A stretch of 63,636 nucleotides of DNA, from contig DUBN01000038.1 of NCBI GenBank assembly GCA_012960315.1, positions 1-63,636 on the forward strand. The letters run 5' to 3'. This DNA comes from Acidimicrobiia bacterium. Lineage in GTDB: Bacteria > Actinomycetota > Acidimicrobiia > Acidimicrobiales > Poriferisodalaceae. The notes below the pieces were generated by a model. It had not been told where the DNA came from. It did not search any database and saw nothing but the letters and a program-made list of their open reading frames with translations. A program made the translations under genes and the position numbers. Shown here in pieces: positions 24,825-34,935 of this stretch; within the stretch, counting starts at the first letter, position 1; each line of letters begins with the position of its first letter.

Positions 24825-25841
24825 TCAGCTAGCTCGGGTAAGGGCATCAGAACGTCCGAGGTAGCGAACCTCCTCGTCTATCCCAACTTCGGGATCTACG
24901 ACCCACGTTTCCAGCAATGCCCGCCACCGTCGAGACCAGGTGTGTTCAGCGGTCACGCGAGACCACGCCGCCTCCCCAACTTTTTCGAGCTCAGCGACGT
25001 CAGCTAAAAGCACCGGCAACAACTGCCGCAAATCATTGAGTGACTTATAAGTGATGATTTCAGTGTTGGGGCTAAATACTTGTGACACAGCGGGTCGTTC
25101 CTGAACAACAGAAGGAGTCCCCACAACTGCAGCCTCGTACGTCGCCGACGAAAGCCCAAGTTCATATGGCGACCGACCGACCGCAGATTGGTGCATCAAC
25201 GGAGGCGGTAATTCCACTACAAAAGAAGCACCCGCAAACAAAGTGCCTCGGTCCGGCAGGGGAAGCGGATCAACAACGGAAACGTTTAAGGGAAGTTCAG
25301 CCCATCCCCTTCCCATCACAACAACGTCGTCGAGGTGGTCTAAGCCCATTACTACATCAACGTTTTCTGGATCTGCATCTCCGACAACCATGAACCCCTT
25401 TCGATCCGAAGACACCGACTCCAAAACCGCGGGTGGATGAACAGCTGGTTCCATCAAAGAAAGACGAAATGTTCCTAACACCGCATAGTCCTCAAGAGTT
25501 TGCCGGTCAGGAACAGTTACGAGGTCGTACTCGCGTATGTCATCAGCTAGTTCTCCGAGATCCGTAGGGACACCGATGAGGGAAGGCCCAGTGTGCAGGC
25601 AAAGGGCAACTGTCCCCGATTCTGCCGTTAACGAACGAACTTTGGACCGATCAGGAACCCCAGCAGAAGGAACAACCACAAGAATTTCAGGTGAGTATCG
25701 ATCAAGACCCCACCGAATCGCCGCTTCTGTCGGGGCCACTGCGACTACCTCATGACCTAAGAATCTTAAGGGGTCCGCTATTTGAGATCGCAGCGGCGAG
25801 TCCGTGGCGTCAACTCCGTAACCAGTTATTAGTATCCGCAT
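24825..25841 (-). CDS. CgeB-like glycosyltransferase
   Basis: A 338-residue GT-B-like protein: start MRILITGYGVDATDSPLRSQ, PEILVVVPSAG in the N-terminal Rossmann domain, and a C-terminal half matching the Glyco_trans_1_2 pattern (YELGLSSATYEAAVVGTPSV, then ITYKSLNDLRQLLPVLL and TAEHTWSRRW). The start at 25841 is preferred to an 18-residue longer frame because MRILI is the canonical first beta strand. Acceptor and donor sugars unknown. It lies 55 bases downstream of lgt on the same strand. Confidence 0.75.
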   Translation of the reverse strand: MRILITGYGVDATDSPLRSQIADPLRFLGHEVVAVAPTEAAIRWGLDRYSPEILVVVPSAGVPDRSKVRSLTAESGTVALCLHTGPSLIGVPTDLGELADDIREYDLVTVPDRQTLEDYAVLGTFRLSLMEPAVHPPAVLESVSSDRKGFMVVGDADPENVDVVMGLDHLDDVVVMGRGWAELPLNVSVVDPLPLPDRGTLFAGASFVVELPPPLMHQSAVGRSPYELGLSSATYEAAVVGTPSVVQERPAVSQVFSPNTEIITYKSLNDLRQLLPVLLADVAELEKVGEAAWSRVTAEHTWSRRWRALLETWVVDPEVGIDEEVRYLGRSDALTRAS

Positions 25842-25896
25842 GGTTGGGGGCGTCCCTACTGATCGATCTAATCGGTCCCCGCAGGGTCCTCCCAAT

Positions 25897-26727
25897 TCAG
25901 TGTGGAACAGTTCGCGTCAAATTTCGATGACCATCGGAAGGTTCATTTCGAAGACCGAACCAAATACAGACCAGGGCAACAACACCAACCACCAGCGACG
26001 TCCAGACGTTAATTCTCACACCAAGTACTTCAGTCGCTTCATCAGATCGAAGTAGTTCAATCCACAAACGCCCGCTGGTGTACCCGGCTACGTACACAGC
26101 CCAGCTGTAACCCTTCCTCAAATTTGGCAAAAGTTTCGGCAAAAGGAAAGCGATAAATGCAGCCAGCCCAAGATTCCATAGAGCTTCATATAGAAACGTT
26201 GGGTGAAATGTTGACGATTCTCGGTACAACCTCGGTCTGTGTTCCGGGTCGATTTTGAGTCCCCACGCCAAAGTTGTCGGCCGGCCAAATAGTTCCTGAT
26301 TGAACCAGTTACCTAATCTGCCCACTGCTTGAGCTACAGGAATACCGATAGCGGTTGCCTCCAACATCGCAGGGACGTCTCCCCCGTCACGACGCACGAT
26401 CCACCAGCCCACAAGTGTGGCCGCAGCAACGGCACCCCAAATCCCAAGTCCTCCTTTCCATAGCTTTGGAATTTCAGACCAGTTATTTTGAAAGCGGCTG
26501 AAGTCAGTGGCCACGTGATAGAGACGTGCCCCGACGATGCCAGCAGGGATGGACCAAGTCGCCATTCGATGCACAACAAGCAAGTCGCCACCAGCGGCCA
26601 CATAACGGCGCCCAGTGATCCATACAGCCAACATTGCTCCTACGGCGATCATCAAACCGTAGGCCTTTAGTTCAAAGACCCAGATCTGGATGAAGTTCGT
26701 TGACGGGCTAGGGATAGCGGCAATCAT
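25897..26727 (-). CDS. lgt: Prolipoprotein diacylglyceryl transferase
   Basis: A 276-residue inner-membrane enzyme that transfers diacylglycerol from phosphatidylglycerol to the lipobox cysteine of prolipoproteins. The Lgt signature GRLGNWFNQELFGRPT is present, with ELKAYGLMIAVGA near the start (catalytic-region histidine replaced by A-Y-G as in many members) and HPTFLYEALWN. Seven membrane segments are evident. The start at 26727 has GGAG six bases upstream. A lipoprotein substrate in the window is the DUF3179 protein. Confidence 0.95.
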   Translation of the reverse strand: MIAAIPSPSTNFIQIWVFELKAYGLMIAVGAMLAVWITGRRYVAAGGDLLVVHRMATWSIPAGIVGARLYHVATDFSRFQNNWSEIPKLWKGGLGIWGAVAAATLVGWWIVRRDGGDVPAMLEATAIGIPVAQAVGRLGNWFNQELFGRPTTLAWGLKIDPEHRPRLYRESSTFHPTFLYEALWNLGLAAFIAFLLPKLLPNLRKGYSWAVYVAGYTSGRLWIELLRSDEATEVLGVRINVWTSLVVGVVALVCIWFGLRNEPSDGHRNLTRTVPH

Positions 26728-26824
26728 CACCTTCTCCAGTCAGGTCGACAATAAAAAGCCAAAGCAATCATCATGTTCGGGGCAGAGTGCCGTCTTTGCC
26801 TTGAGGCTTCCCCTTGCTCGGTCA

Positions 26825-27874
26825 CTAGCTTGTCGAAATTCCCTGGTATACCGCAGCTTTGATACCTCGCTCTTCGAGTTCTAGGAGCCACGGCACAGGG
26901 TCATCCAACATCCCTAGGCTCCACCCTCCTGAAGGCAAAGCCCCAAGGAGCGACCACTCCGCTGCGATTGCGGCGATAGCTCCAGCAACAGCGGATGGAT
27001 GGTCAATGGCACCGATTACATCGGTTGCTTGGATGCCATCGCGCATCCCTCGGACTTCTATTCGGATAGCTCCGGGACCACCGTCATTATGGGGAGATCG
27101 AAGCATCGGTAACCACGCACTGAAACGATCTCTTCGAGTTGCGGCAACCTTTGCAGTGATGCGGTCGGCCTCTGGAAAGTTACGAGATAGCAACAGCGCG
27201 TCGGGAAGCGCAGCCCTGTAACAATCTCTGGCCCCTAACGGATCAGGGAACCAAACCAGTTCGCGACCTGTACCCCCTGGACGTTTACGCCAATTGCCGT
27301 CGCGCCAATCAATAGCTTCTTTCGTTCTTGCCCGATGCAGTTGACGTTGACACGCGGGGCCGCCAGTCCCCATCCGTGCGACATGAACTTCCTCAACTCG
27401 TTCGAATCTTGAGCCGGCGTGGCGGGCGAGTAAGCAACTCAGCCCTGGGGAAAAAGATGCACCAATAATTATTGACCGATCCGCTTTAGTCGCTGCAGCA
27501 TCAAGATCTAATAACGCTTCGACATCTTTAATTGAGTCAGAAACCGAAACAACATGGGAACCATTTCCAAGAGCTTCGTCTGCTAATTCCGCGTGGCCTC
27601 CAGTCGGTTGAGCCAATACGGTCACGTCGACCGAAGGGAGCGGCCCTGGCGCAATGACCTCTACGTCAACCCCGATTAACTGACGGACGAACCCACGCAG
27701 CCGCTCAGGGCGTCGCGATCCGAGAATCAGTCGGTCAACCACTCCCGAGGCTGCCAATTGTCGAGCAACACCTCGGCCAACGACACCGGCACCGATTACG
27801 GCAACTGTGGTCACGTCAGCGAAAATCCGGTCCGCTGAGTTGGCGCCAGCTTCCTTGTCGGGGAGGGACACCAC
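26825..27874 (-). CDS. Saccharopine dehydrogenase-like NAD(P)-binding protein
   Basis: A 349-residue protein with a Rossmann start TVAVIGAGVVGRGVARQLA and the pattern of saccharopine-dehydrogenase-like reductases: LILGSRRPERL, then DVTVLAQPTGGHAELADEAL and HVVSVSDS. The C-terminal half is a less conserved substrate domain. The annotated start is GTG at 27874; a GTG at 27814, next to the first strand, is an alternative. Reaction unknown. Confidence 0.75.
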   Translation of the reverse strand: MVSLPDKEAGANSADRIFADVTTVAVIGAGVVGRGVARQLAASGVVDRLILGSRRPERLRGFVRQLIGVDVEVIAPGPLPSVDVTVLAQPTGGHAELADEALGNGSHVVSVSDSIKDVEALLDLDAAATKADRSIIIGASFSPGLSCLLARHAGSRFERVEEVHVARMGTGGPACQRQLHRARTKEAIDWRDGNWRKRPGGTGRELVWFPDPLGARDCYRAALPDALLLSRNFPEADRITAKVAATRRDRFSAWLPMLRSPHNDGGPGAIRIEVRGMRDGIQATDVIGAIDHPSAVAGAIAAIAAEWSLLGALPSGGWSLGMLDDPVPWLLELEERGIKAAVYQGISTS

Positions 27875-28014
27875 CGGAGCCTCTCAACCTCAAAACGGCG
27901 GCAACTGCTGCCCCCACACTTGCTGCTAGTAAAGCTCGGCGTAGTACGCGCATAACTACCTCGGCCATAAGGATCCGCCCTATTCAAGTTTCCTAGAACG
28001 GATTGTTCGGAACG

Positions 28015-28088
<74 letters not shown>

Positions 28089-28133
28089 GAACGAATTGCT
28101 GATGGTAGCGGCGGGGAGGTTAAGTAGCCAACG

Positions 28134-28931
28134 TTAGTTTCCTTGCAAAGGAGGTTGGTCTTCTTCCAAAAGGGTGACGCGGACTCCACCTACGAGGTCA
28201 CTAATCAGGTTAAACACGATGGTCAAAAGAACATTTAGCGCGATTCCACCAACAAATAACACTGCTCCAATGACCGTCGCTCTTCGAAAAATTTCCTCTC
28301 CATTGATTTCCCAAATTTCATATGAGCCGACCTCGGCTACAAAAGATTCGATATTGGAAATTACGCCAGATTGGACAGCGGCCGACCATAAAAGGTAGCC
28401 AGCCAAAACTGTGGCTCCGTAGAGGCAAGCGTAAAGCACCACCGAGACTTTCAGTACTGACCACGGGTCAACATGTCGAATTGTGCGGCGGGTTCTCCGA
28501 ACGCGCGCCCGCCGGCGCCTCAACCAACCAAGGTCGCCTTCGCCAGGCACTACTGGGTCGTCTACCACTGGAGAAGAACTAGGAAGAATCGGACGATAAG
28601 CCGTGGGTTGGTCTGTTGAGGCACCAACCGACTCAATCGACGGTTCCGGAGCCTCAACTAGCGGCACAACCCCGGTGGTATCAGCTAGTTCTGAGTCTTC
28701 ATTGGCTGCATCACGTTTTCGTTGACGTGCTGGGGGTCGCCGAACCACAGTACGTTCTCGACGCTCAGACAGATCCTGATCCTCTATCCCATCGTCACGG
28801 AATTTTTTCTTTCCCCTTAACCCCCGCCTGCCTTCGTTATCACTTGTTAAGCCAACAGCTCGAGCGAAAGTTTCGTCGTCAATACCATCAACAGGCGCAT
28901 TTTCTCGATCTGGTTTATCAGACTCGGCCAC
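28134..28931 (-). CDS. DUF3566 membrane protein
   Basis: A 265-residue protein: a long charged, disordered N-terminus (about residues 1-135), a basic RRRRARVRRTRRTIRHVDPW stretch, then two membrane segments (VVLYACLYGATVLAGYLLW and AVLFVGGIALNVLLTIVFN) of the DUF3566 domain. In actinobacteria this gene is regularly located just after gyrA (Rv0007 in M. tuberculosis), as here (42-base gap). Its function is unsettled. Confidence 0.9.
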   Translation of the reverse strand: MAESDKPDRENAPVDGIDDETFARAVGLTSDNEGRRGLRGKKKFRDDGIEDQDLSERRERTVVRRPPARQRKRDAANEDSELADTTGVVPLVEAPEPSIESVGASTDQPTAYRPILPSSSPVVDDPVVPGEGDLGWLRRRRARVRRTRRTIRHVDPWSVLKVSVVLYACLYGATVLAGYLLWSAAVQSGVISNIESFVAEVGSYEIWEINGEEIFRRATVIGAVLFVGGIALNVLLTIVFNLISDLVGGVRVTLLEEDQPPLQGN

Positions 28932-28973
28932 GCGTCGAAGTGTACGGGAGGCTCAAGCGTCCCTGGTCGCGAC

Positions 28974-31490
28974 TCAACTCACTGCGTCAGATTCCACTGT
29001 TTCTTCCACTTCATCTTCATCTTCATCTTCGATGGTGACAGGCGACAACGCAGCCACAGTTTCCGCTTCACCGACATTCATCACTTTTACTCCAGTGGCG
29101 TCGCGTCGTTGTTCAGCAATCTCTGACACAGAGGTTCGTATAAGTACACCGCCAGAAGAAACCAGGATCACTTCGTCTTCGAGGTCAACCATCCGAGCAC
29201 CGATCACCGCAGCACCGCGTGCTTCGGTGAGTTTTATCCCTTTGACTCCCATGGTGCCGCGCCCTTTGCGAGGGTAGGCCTCAATTGGAGTGCGTTTCCC
29301 GTACCCGCCTTCTGTAACTGTCAGAAGGTGCCGTTGGTCGTTCTCTGAGATCGCCACCGCCGCCACTACAACATCATTCTCTTTTAACCGTATCCCCCGG
29401 ACACCGCCGGCGCTTCGCCCCATCGGTCGAACCTGGGTACCTGAGAAGCGAATGGCTTGTCCTCTGCGGCTCACCAGCACGATGTCATCAGTTTCGCGAA
29501 CCTGGATGACGCGGACCAACTCATCACCTTCGCGCAAGTTGATAGCGATGAGACCATTAGTCCGAGTCTTGTCGTATTCGGTGAACGCCGTCTTTTTGAC
29601 AACACCTTTTCGGGTCACAAAAAGCAGATACTCGTCAGCCGTAAATTCTTCTGTATCGATTACAGCCTCAACGACTTCGTCTGGTTCTAATTGCAACAAG
29701 TTCACCACGGCAGTCCCGCGCGCGGTCCGGTCCATCATGGGCACTTGGTAGGCCTTGAGCCGGTATACCTTGCCCCGATTGGTGAAAAAAAGAAGATACG
29801 AGTGGGTAGTGGTAGTGAGAACACGAACCAAAATGTCGTCCTCTTTCAATCGTGCTCCTTGGACACCTCTCCCTCCGCGTCCCTGAGTGCGAAATGAGTC
29901 GGCAGTGACTGATTTGATGTAACCACCTTTGCTGAGCGTTATCACTACGGGTTCGTTGTCGATGAGGTCTTCAATCTCCATGTCGCCAGCATCGAAGACG
30001 ATTTGAGACCGTCGCGGCGTGTCGTGCTCAAGCCGGACTTCGTTTAGCTCTTCCTTAATTACAGAGCGAAGCTGAGTCTCACTATTGAGAATGCCTTCGA
30101 GTTCTTCCATTCGGGCACGTAACTCAACGAGTTCTTCTTCCAGGCGGGTTCTCCCAAGCCTGGTGAGGCGCCCTAACTGCATATCGAGGATGTGATTCGC
30201 TTGGCGTTCGCTAAAGGAGAGCGGCTCAACTTGGAGATCAGCGAGCGCTGATACACGATCTTCGCTACCGCGTATGAGGGCAATGATGTCGTCAATAAGA
30301 TCAAGTGCCCGAACGAGACCTTCGACAATGTGGGCCCGATCCCGAGCTTGCCCTAGCCGATACTGCGAACGCCGCGTGACAACATCAATCTGGTGATCGA
30401 CGTACGCCACGAGCGCGTCGCGCAGATTGAGAGTCCGCGGTACCCCATCGATTAGTGCCACGACGTTCGCGGCAAAACTGCTCTGCAGGGGGGTGTGTTT
30501 GAACAGATTGTTCAAGACAACATTGGCTGGCGCATCTCGCTTAAGTTCAATAACGAATCGTGTCTCGCCTTTAGCGGACTCATTTCGCAATTCTCGGATG
30601 CCGTCGATAATTTTCCGATCCACGGCATCGGCAATTTTTTGTTCAATGTTCTCGACAGATGTTTGGTACGGAATTTCAGTGACCACAATTTGGGTATTCC
30701 GACCATCTTCAATTATTTCCGCACGGGCACGAATTCGAATCGATCCACGGCCCGTCATAAACGCACTCGTTAGACCTGCGCGTCCCATGATCAATCCACC
30801 GGTCGGAAAGTCAGGACCTTGAACAAATTCCATAAGGTCGGCGACCGTCGCCTCGGGGTTGTCGATGAGGTGAAGTGTGGCGTCGATGACTTCAGTCAAA
30901 TTATGTGTCGGGATATTGGTGGCCATGCCGACTGCTATGCCTTGGCTTCCGTTTACCAACAAGTTGGGAAAGCGAGCTGGCATAACTAGCGGTTCTTCTT
31001 TGGAACCGTCAAAGGTTGAGGCAAGATCGACAGTATCTTCGTCGATAGTTTCCACCATTCGCATTGCAAGATCGGTGAGTCGACATTCGGTGTACCGGTA
31101 TGCCGCTGGTGGATCACTGGGTGATCCAAAGTTGCCGTGCGGATCGATCAAAGTGTTAGCCAAGCTAAAAGTTTGGCCCATTCTCACCATTGCGTCGTAG
31201 ATCGCAGAGTCACCATGCGGGTGATAATTGCCGATGACGTCGCCTACAACGGTCGCACACTTTTTGTGTGGGCGATCGGGTCGCAAACCTGTCGAAAACA
31301 TTGACCAAAGGATGCGCCGGTGAACCGGCTTCAACCCATCTCGAGCGTCAGGTAGCGCTCGTGCAGTGATAACCGACATCGCGTATTCAAGGAACGACTG
31401 TTCCATCTCGTGTTGAATTGCGATCGGTTGCACGGACAGATGTGATTCACCATCTGAGGCTTGCCCGTCTGGGGGTGGAAGATCAGTCAT
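28974..31490 (-). CDS. gyrA: DNA gyrase subunit A
   Basis: An 838-residue type II topoisomerase subunit that cleaves and religates DNA. The catalytic tyrosine is Y133 in AAYRYTECRL. The quinolone-determining region reads HPHGDSAIYDAM with Ser95 and Asp99 in the susceptible-type state. The GyrA box is QGRGGRG, followed by six beta-pinwheel repeats, and the tail is acidic (EDEDEDEVEETVE). The gene starts 5 bases after the gyrB stop, so gyrB-gyrA are cotranscribed. Confidence 0.98.
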   Translation of the reverse strand: MTDLPPPDGQASDGESHLSVQPIAIQHEMEQSFLEYAMSVITARALPDARDGLKPVHRRILWSMFSTGLRPDRPHKKCATVVGDVIGNYHPHGDSAIYDAMVRMGQTFSLANTLIDPHGNFGSPSDPPAAYRYTECRLTDLAMRMVETIDEDTVDLASTFDGSKEEPLVMPARFPNLLVNGSQGIAVGMATNIPTHNLTEVIDATLHLIDNPEATVADLMEFVQGPDFPTGGLIMGRAGLTSAFMTGRGSIRIRARAEIIEDGRNTQIVVTEIPYQTSVENIEQKIADAVDRKIIDGIRELRNESAKGETRFVIELKRDAPANVVLNNLFKHTPLQSSFAANVVALIDGVPRTLNLRDALVAYVDHQIDVVTRRSQYRLGQARDRAHIVEGLVRALDLIDDIIALIRGSEDRVSALADLQVEPLSFSERQANHILDMQLGRLTRLGRTRLEEELVELRARMEELEGILNSETQLRSVIKEELNEVRLEHDTPRRSQIVFDAGDMEIEDLIDNEPVVITLSKGGYIKSVTADSFRTQGRGGRGVQGARLKEDDILVRVLTTTTHSYLLFFTNRGKVYRLKAYQVPMMDRTARGTAVVNLLQLEPDEVVEAVIDTEEFTADEYLLFVTRKGVVKKTAFTEYDKTRTNGLIAINLREGDELVRVIQVRETDDIVLVSRRGQAIRFSGTQVRPMGRSAGGVRGIRLKENDVVVAAVAISENDQRHLLTVTEGGYGKRTPIEAYPRKGRGTMGVKGIKLTEARGAAVIGARMVDLEDEVILVSSGGVLIRTSVSEIAEQRRDATGVKVMNVGEAETVAALSPVTIEDEDEDEVEETVESDAVS

Positions 31491-31495
31491 GTCCG

Positions 31496-33421
31496 TCAGA
31501 TATCCAAGAATCGCACGTCATGAGCGTTGGTTTGGATAAATCCCTTACGGCTCTCGACATGTTCGCCCATTAAGACACTAAAAATGTTGTCTGCTATTGA
31601 TGCTTCGTCAACGGTTACTTGCAGCAGTGTTCGCGTTTCGGGATCCAGAGTTGTTGTCCACAACTCATCTGCGTCCATTTCGCCTAAGCCTTTGAGACGT
31701 TGGAAATCGTTCTTATGGTTAGGACGTTCAGCTAAGAATTCGTCTTTCGCTCGGTCATCTTTGAGGTACACCGTGTCACTCCCAACCTTTGTCGAGTAGA
31801 GCGGGGGCTGAGCAATGTATACGTGGCCTCCTAGGACCAGATCTTTCATCTGCCGCCAAAAGAAAGTGAGGAGGAGGGTCCGAATGTGGCTTCCGTCAAC
31901 GTCGGCGTCACAAAGAAGAACCACCTTGTGGTAGCGAATTTTCTCGACCGCGAAGTTACCTTCGCCTACTCCTGCTCCAATCGCGGAAATCAACGCTTGC
32001 ACCTCGGTGTTCTGGTACATCTTTTCCAGTCGCCCACCCAGACGTTCAACGTTGAGGATCTTCCCGCGTATTGGAAGAATGGCCATGGTTCTGGGGTCTC
32101 TTGCGTCTTTAGCCGAGCCACCTGCAGACTGACCTTCAACGATGTAGAGCTCCGTTTCTGAGGCGTCTCCTGACGAGCAATCAGTGAGTTTCCCTGGGAG
32201 ACCGGCGCCCGCCAGTGCAGATTTTCTGACCGTGTTCTTAGCTTTTTGAGCTGCAAGACGGGCCCTTCGAGCATCAACGGCTTTCCCAATCGTCCGCTTC
32301 GCTTCTTTAGGGTGTTCTTCCAGCCAATCGGTTAATGCTTCATTGGTGGCTTTTTGCACCAGGCTCCGCATAGAGGTGTTCCCAAGTTTTGCTTTGGTTT
32401 GCCCTTCAAACTGAGGCTCTTGGAGACGAACACTTAGGATCGCTGTGAGCCCTTCGCGAATATCGTCACCTTGTAAATTATCTTCTTTTTCTTTCAGGAG
32501 ATTTTTTGCTCGTGCATACCGATTGACCGTTGATGTCAAAGCGGTTTTGAAACCCTCTTCATGCATTCCGCCTTCAATGGTGCTGATTCCATTAGCGAAG
32601 GAGTGAATCCCATCAAGTTGGTACCCCGTGTTCCATTGGAAAGCGATTTCCACTTCGTCGCCGCCCTCTTCTGCTTCTAGATAACCGACTTCCTCAAACA
32701 GGGGGTCCTTAGCGTCGTTGAGGTGGCGAACAAAATCCTTGATTCCCCCGTCATACTGAAACTCTGATTCAGTCGATGACGTGTCTCGCTCATCGCGAAA
32801 CCTAATACGAAGTCCAGCATTCAAAAACGCCATCATTTGGAATCTTTCCAAAAGCGTTTGAGCGCGAAAATCAACAGACTCGAAGATTGTCGGGTCAGGC
32901 GTGAACGTGATGGTGGTCCCTGTCTTGGTGTCCGTGGCATCAACAACTTCAGCTAAAGGGGCAATCGGCTCTCCCCCATTATGGAATTCTTGTTTCCATC
33001 GGCGGCCATCACGACCTATTTCAAGTTCCACATGTGTTGACAACGCGTTAACAACCGAAACACCAACACCATGAAGGCCGCCTGACACCTTGTAGCCGCC
33101 ACCACCGAATTTACCCCCGGCGTGCAGCACGGTCATAACTACTTCCGCAGCTGATTTATCAGGAAATTTAGGATGGGGACCAACCGGGATTCCCCGTCCG
33201 TCATCGATTACACGGCACCGTCCATCAACAAGAATCACAATTTCGATGGTTGTGCAGTGGCCCGCCATCGCTTCATCAACAGAATTATCGACCACCTCGT
33301 ACACCAAGTGGTGAAGGCCAGAAGGTCCAGTTGAGCCGATGTACATACCAGGCCGTTTTCGAACAGCTTCCAGGCCCTCCAGAACTTGAATACTGTCTGC
33401 TTGATATGTGGTATCGCTCAC
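31496..33421 (-). CDS. gyrB: DNA gyrase subunit B
   Basis: A 641-residue ATPase subunit of gyrase. The GHKL ATPase motifs are present (EVVDNSVDEAMAG, DDGRGIPVG, GGLHGVGVSVVNALS) and the TOPRIM Mg site DADVDGSHIRTLLLTF. The first TOPRIM motif reads EGQSAGGSA, where almost all homologues have EGDSAGGSA; the catalytic Glu is kept and Gln replaces the neighbouring Asp. It starts with MSDTTYQADSIQVLEGLEAV. It lies between dciA and gyrA. Confidence 0.98.
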   Translation of the reverse strand: MSDTTYQADSIQVLEGLEAVRKRPGMYIGSTGPSGLHHLVYEVVDNSVDEAMAGHCTTIEIVILVDGRCRVIDDGRGIPVGPHPKFPDKSAAEVVMTVLHAGGKFGGGGYKVSGGLHGVGVSVVNALSTHVELEIGRDGRRWKQEFHNGGEPIAPLAEVVDATDTKTGTTITFTPDPTIFESVDFRAQTLLERFQMMAFLNAGLRIRFRDERDTSSTESEFQYDGGIKDFVRHLNDAKDPLFEEVGYLEAEEGGDEVEIAFQWNTGYQLDGIHSFANGISTIEGGMHEEGFKTALTSTVNRYARAKNLLKEKEDNLQGDDIREGLTAILSVRLQEPQFEGQTKAKLGNTSMRSLVQKATNEALTDWLEEHPKEAKRTIGKAVDARRARLAAQKAKNTVRKSALAGAGLPGKLTDCSSGDASETELYIVEGQSAGGSAKDARDPRTMAILPIRGKILNVERLGGRLEKMYQNTEVQALISAIGAGVGEGNFAVEKIRYHKVVLLCDADVDGSHIRTLLLTFFWRQMKDLVLGGHVYIAQPPLYSTKVGSDTVYLKDDRAKDEFLAERPNHKNDFQRLKGLGEMDADELWTTTLDPETRTLLQVTVDEASIADNIFSVLMGEHVESRKGFIQTNAHDVRFLDI

Positions 33422-33526
33422 CGAACCCCGTTTCTGGACTCAAGGATACCAGCCGTAGGGGGATAAAAGAGGAAGGGTTAAAAGCCTGTAACAGGCTCTC
33501 AACGCTTCTCAGAGAAAAGAGTTGTA

Positions 33527-33847
33527 TCAGGAGCCTTTGACTTGAACTCTTATACCCGTGAGACCCAATTTTGGGTGTAGTTCGATCAATTTTGTAACCA
33601 AAACCTGTTCGAGATACTGAACTTCGGTCGCCCAACCAGGATGATCAACTTCGATTAGGAGCTCACCCTGTAATAAGCGGCGCGGCTTGCAATGTTGGGC
33701 AATAGTCGAACCTACGGCCTCATTCCAATGCTCGTGTATTGCATACATCGCGCCGTTGTCACCGAAATCACCGACCATTCGTTTCAGCACGTCGCTGAGA
33801 GAACGCGGTTCCAACCAGCGCCTACGTGAATGGTCCTCAAATCCCAT
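33527..33847 (-). CDS. dciA: DciA-like (DUF721) helicase-loading factor
   Basis: A 106-residue protein of the DUF721/DciA family, which helps load DnaB in bacteria lacking DnaC/DnaI. Seen: LSDVLKRMVGDFG, then HWNEAVGSTIAQHCKP (the W-x2-VG-x-x-IA-x-H family core) and LLIEVDHPGWATEVQYLEQ. The start at 33847 has AAGGTGA upstream and overlaps the recF end, a coupling typical of actinobacteria. No DnaC or DnaI is seen here, consistent with use of DciA. Confidence 0.88.
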   Translation of the reverse strand: MGFEDHSRRRWLEPRSLSDVLKRMVGDFGDNGAMYAIHEHWNEAVGSTIAQHCKPRRLLQGELLIEVDHPGWATEVQYLEQVLVTKLIELHPKLGLTGIRVQVKGS

Positions 33848-34919
33848 TGACTTCACCTTCGAAGATTTCAAGTGTTAGTCCTGGTTGGACTCCTTGAGGA
33901 ACCGTACCGGTAGCAGATGTTAAGACGATTTGCGCGTCAGGGAGACACTCTACGAGTCGACGCGCTCGTCCTTCGTCAAGTTCGGAGAACACATCATCTA
34001 GCAACACGAGCGGATTGTCACCAGACACCTGAGCCACATATGCATGGATCGACAAACGCAACGCTAACGCCAGACTTCGTTGCTCCCCTTGCGACGCATG
34101 TGTCCTGGAGTGAAGCTGATCTAATAAAACAACCAGGTCATCGCGATGTGGCCCCACTAAAGTCACCCCACGTCGTATTTCCTCATCTTGTACAGATAAA
34201 AGACTCTTCGCTAACCCTTCTTCTAACCAACTGGCGTCCAAGGTCAAGGACACTTCATCATCAGTACCCGCCACGCGTCGATAAAAGTCGGCGACCACTG
34301 GTTCGATATGTGACACAAACCTTGACCGCTGGTCCCCGATTTCATCAGCCACTTTGACCAGTTGCTGATTCCAGATAACCAAGCTTGCTTCAAGGTCCGA
34401 TGTCAACCGCCCACGAGCTTGCTTTAACAGATTATTTCGCTGCCGAAGAATGCGATCATAATCGGTCCTAACGGCCCGAAATTGACTGCTGATACTCGCC
34501 AGAGCGTCATCTAGCAACGAACGCCGTATTAAAGGTGACCCTTTTATGAGATCTAGATCATCGGGACTAAATACCACCACGCGAACTGTGTCACCCAGGT
34601 CTCTGAAAGTTTTTACTCGTTGTTTGTTTACTTGAGCTCGAGACTGTCCCCCGATAGCAAGTTCAAGTTCAACTAGAGAAGACCGCCCATTCTGTTCGAC
34701 CTCTGCCCGAATATATGCAGAGGACTTTCCACTGGCTACGAGTGCATCAACCTTCGCCCCCCGAAAGGAACGGGCCCCGCTCAAGAGCGCGAGACCCTCA
34801 ACGAAATTGGTTTTCCCGTGCCCATTGAGGCCAATAATTAGGGTGACTTTGTGATCAAGCCCAATTTCGGTTGTCAAGTGGTTACGGAAATCTGTAAGCC
34901 ATAGACGTTTGACGATCAC
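33837..34919 (-). CDS. recF: DNA replication/repair protein RecF
   Basis: A 360-residue SMC-like ATPase that helps load RecA at gaps. The Walker A is IGLNGHGKTNFVEG, the signature region is THASQGEQRSLALALRL, and Walker B is PLVLLDDVFSELDEGR. It starts with GTG at 34919, 17 bases after dnaN. Its last codons overlap dciA. Standard position in the dnaA-dnaN-recF-dciA-gyrB order. Confidence 0.97.
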   Translation of the reverse strand: MIVKRLWLTDFRNHLTTEIGLDHKVTLIIGLNGHGKTNFVEGLALLSGARSFRGAKVDALVASGKSSAYIRAEVEQNGRSSLVELELAIGGQSRAQVNKQRVKTFRDLGDTVRVVVFSPDDLDLIKGSPLIRRSLLDDALASISSQFRAVRTDYDRILRQRNNLLKQARGRLTSDLEASLVIWNQQLVKVADEIGDQRSRFVSHIEPVVADFYRRVAGTDDEVSLTLDASWLEEGLAKSLLSVQDEEIRRGVTLVGPHRDDLVVLLDQLHSRTHASQGEQRSLALALRLSIHAYVAQVSGDNPLVLLDDVFSELDEGRARRLVECLPDAQIVLTSATGTVPQGVQPGLTLEIFEGEVNGI

Positions 34920-34935
34920 CGCTTCGCCGTAACTG

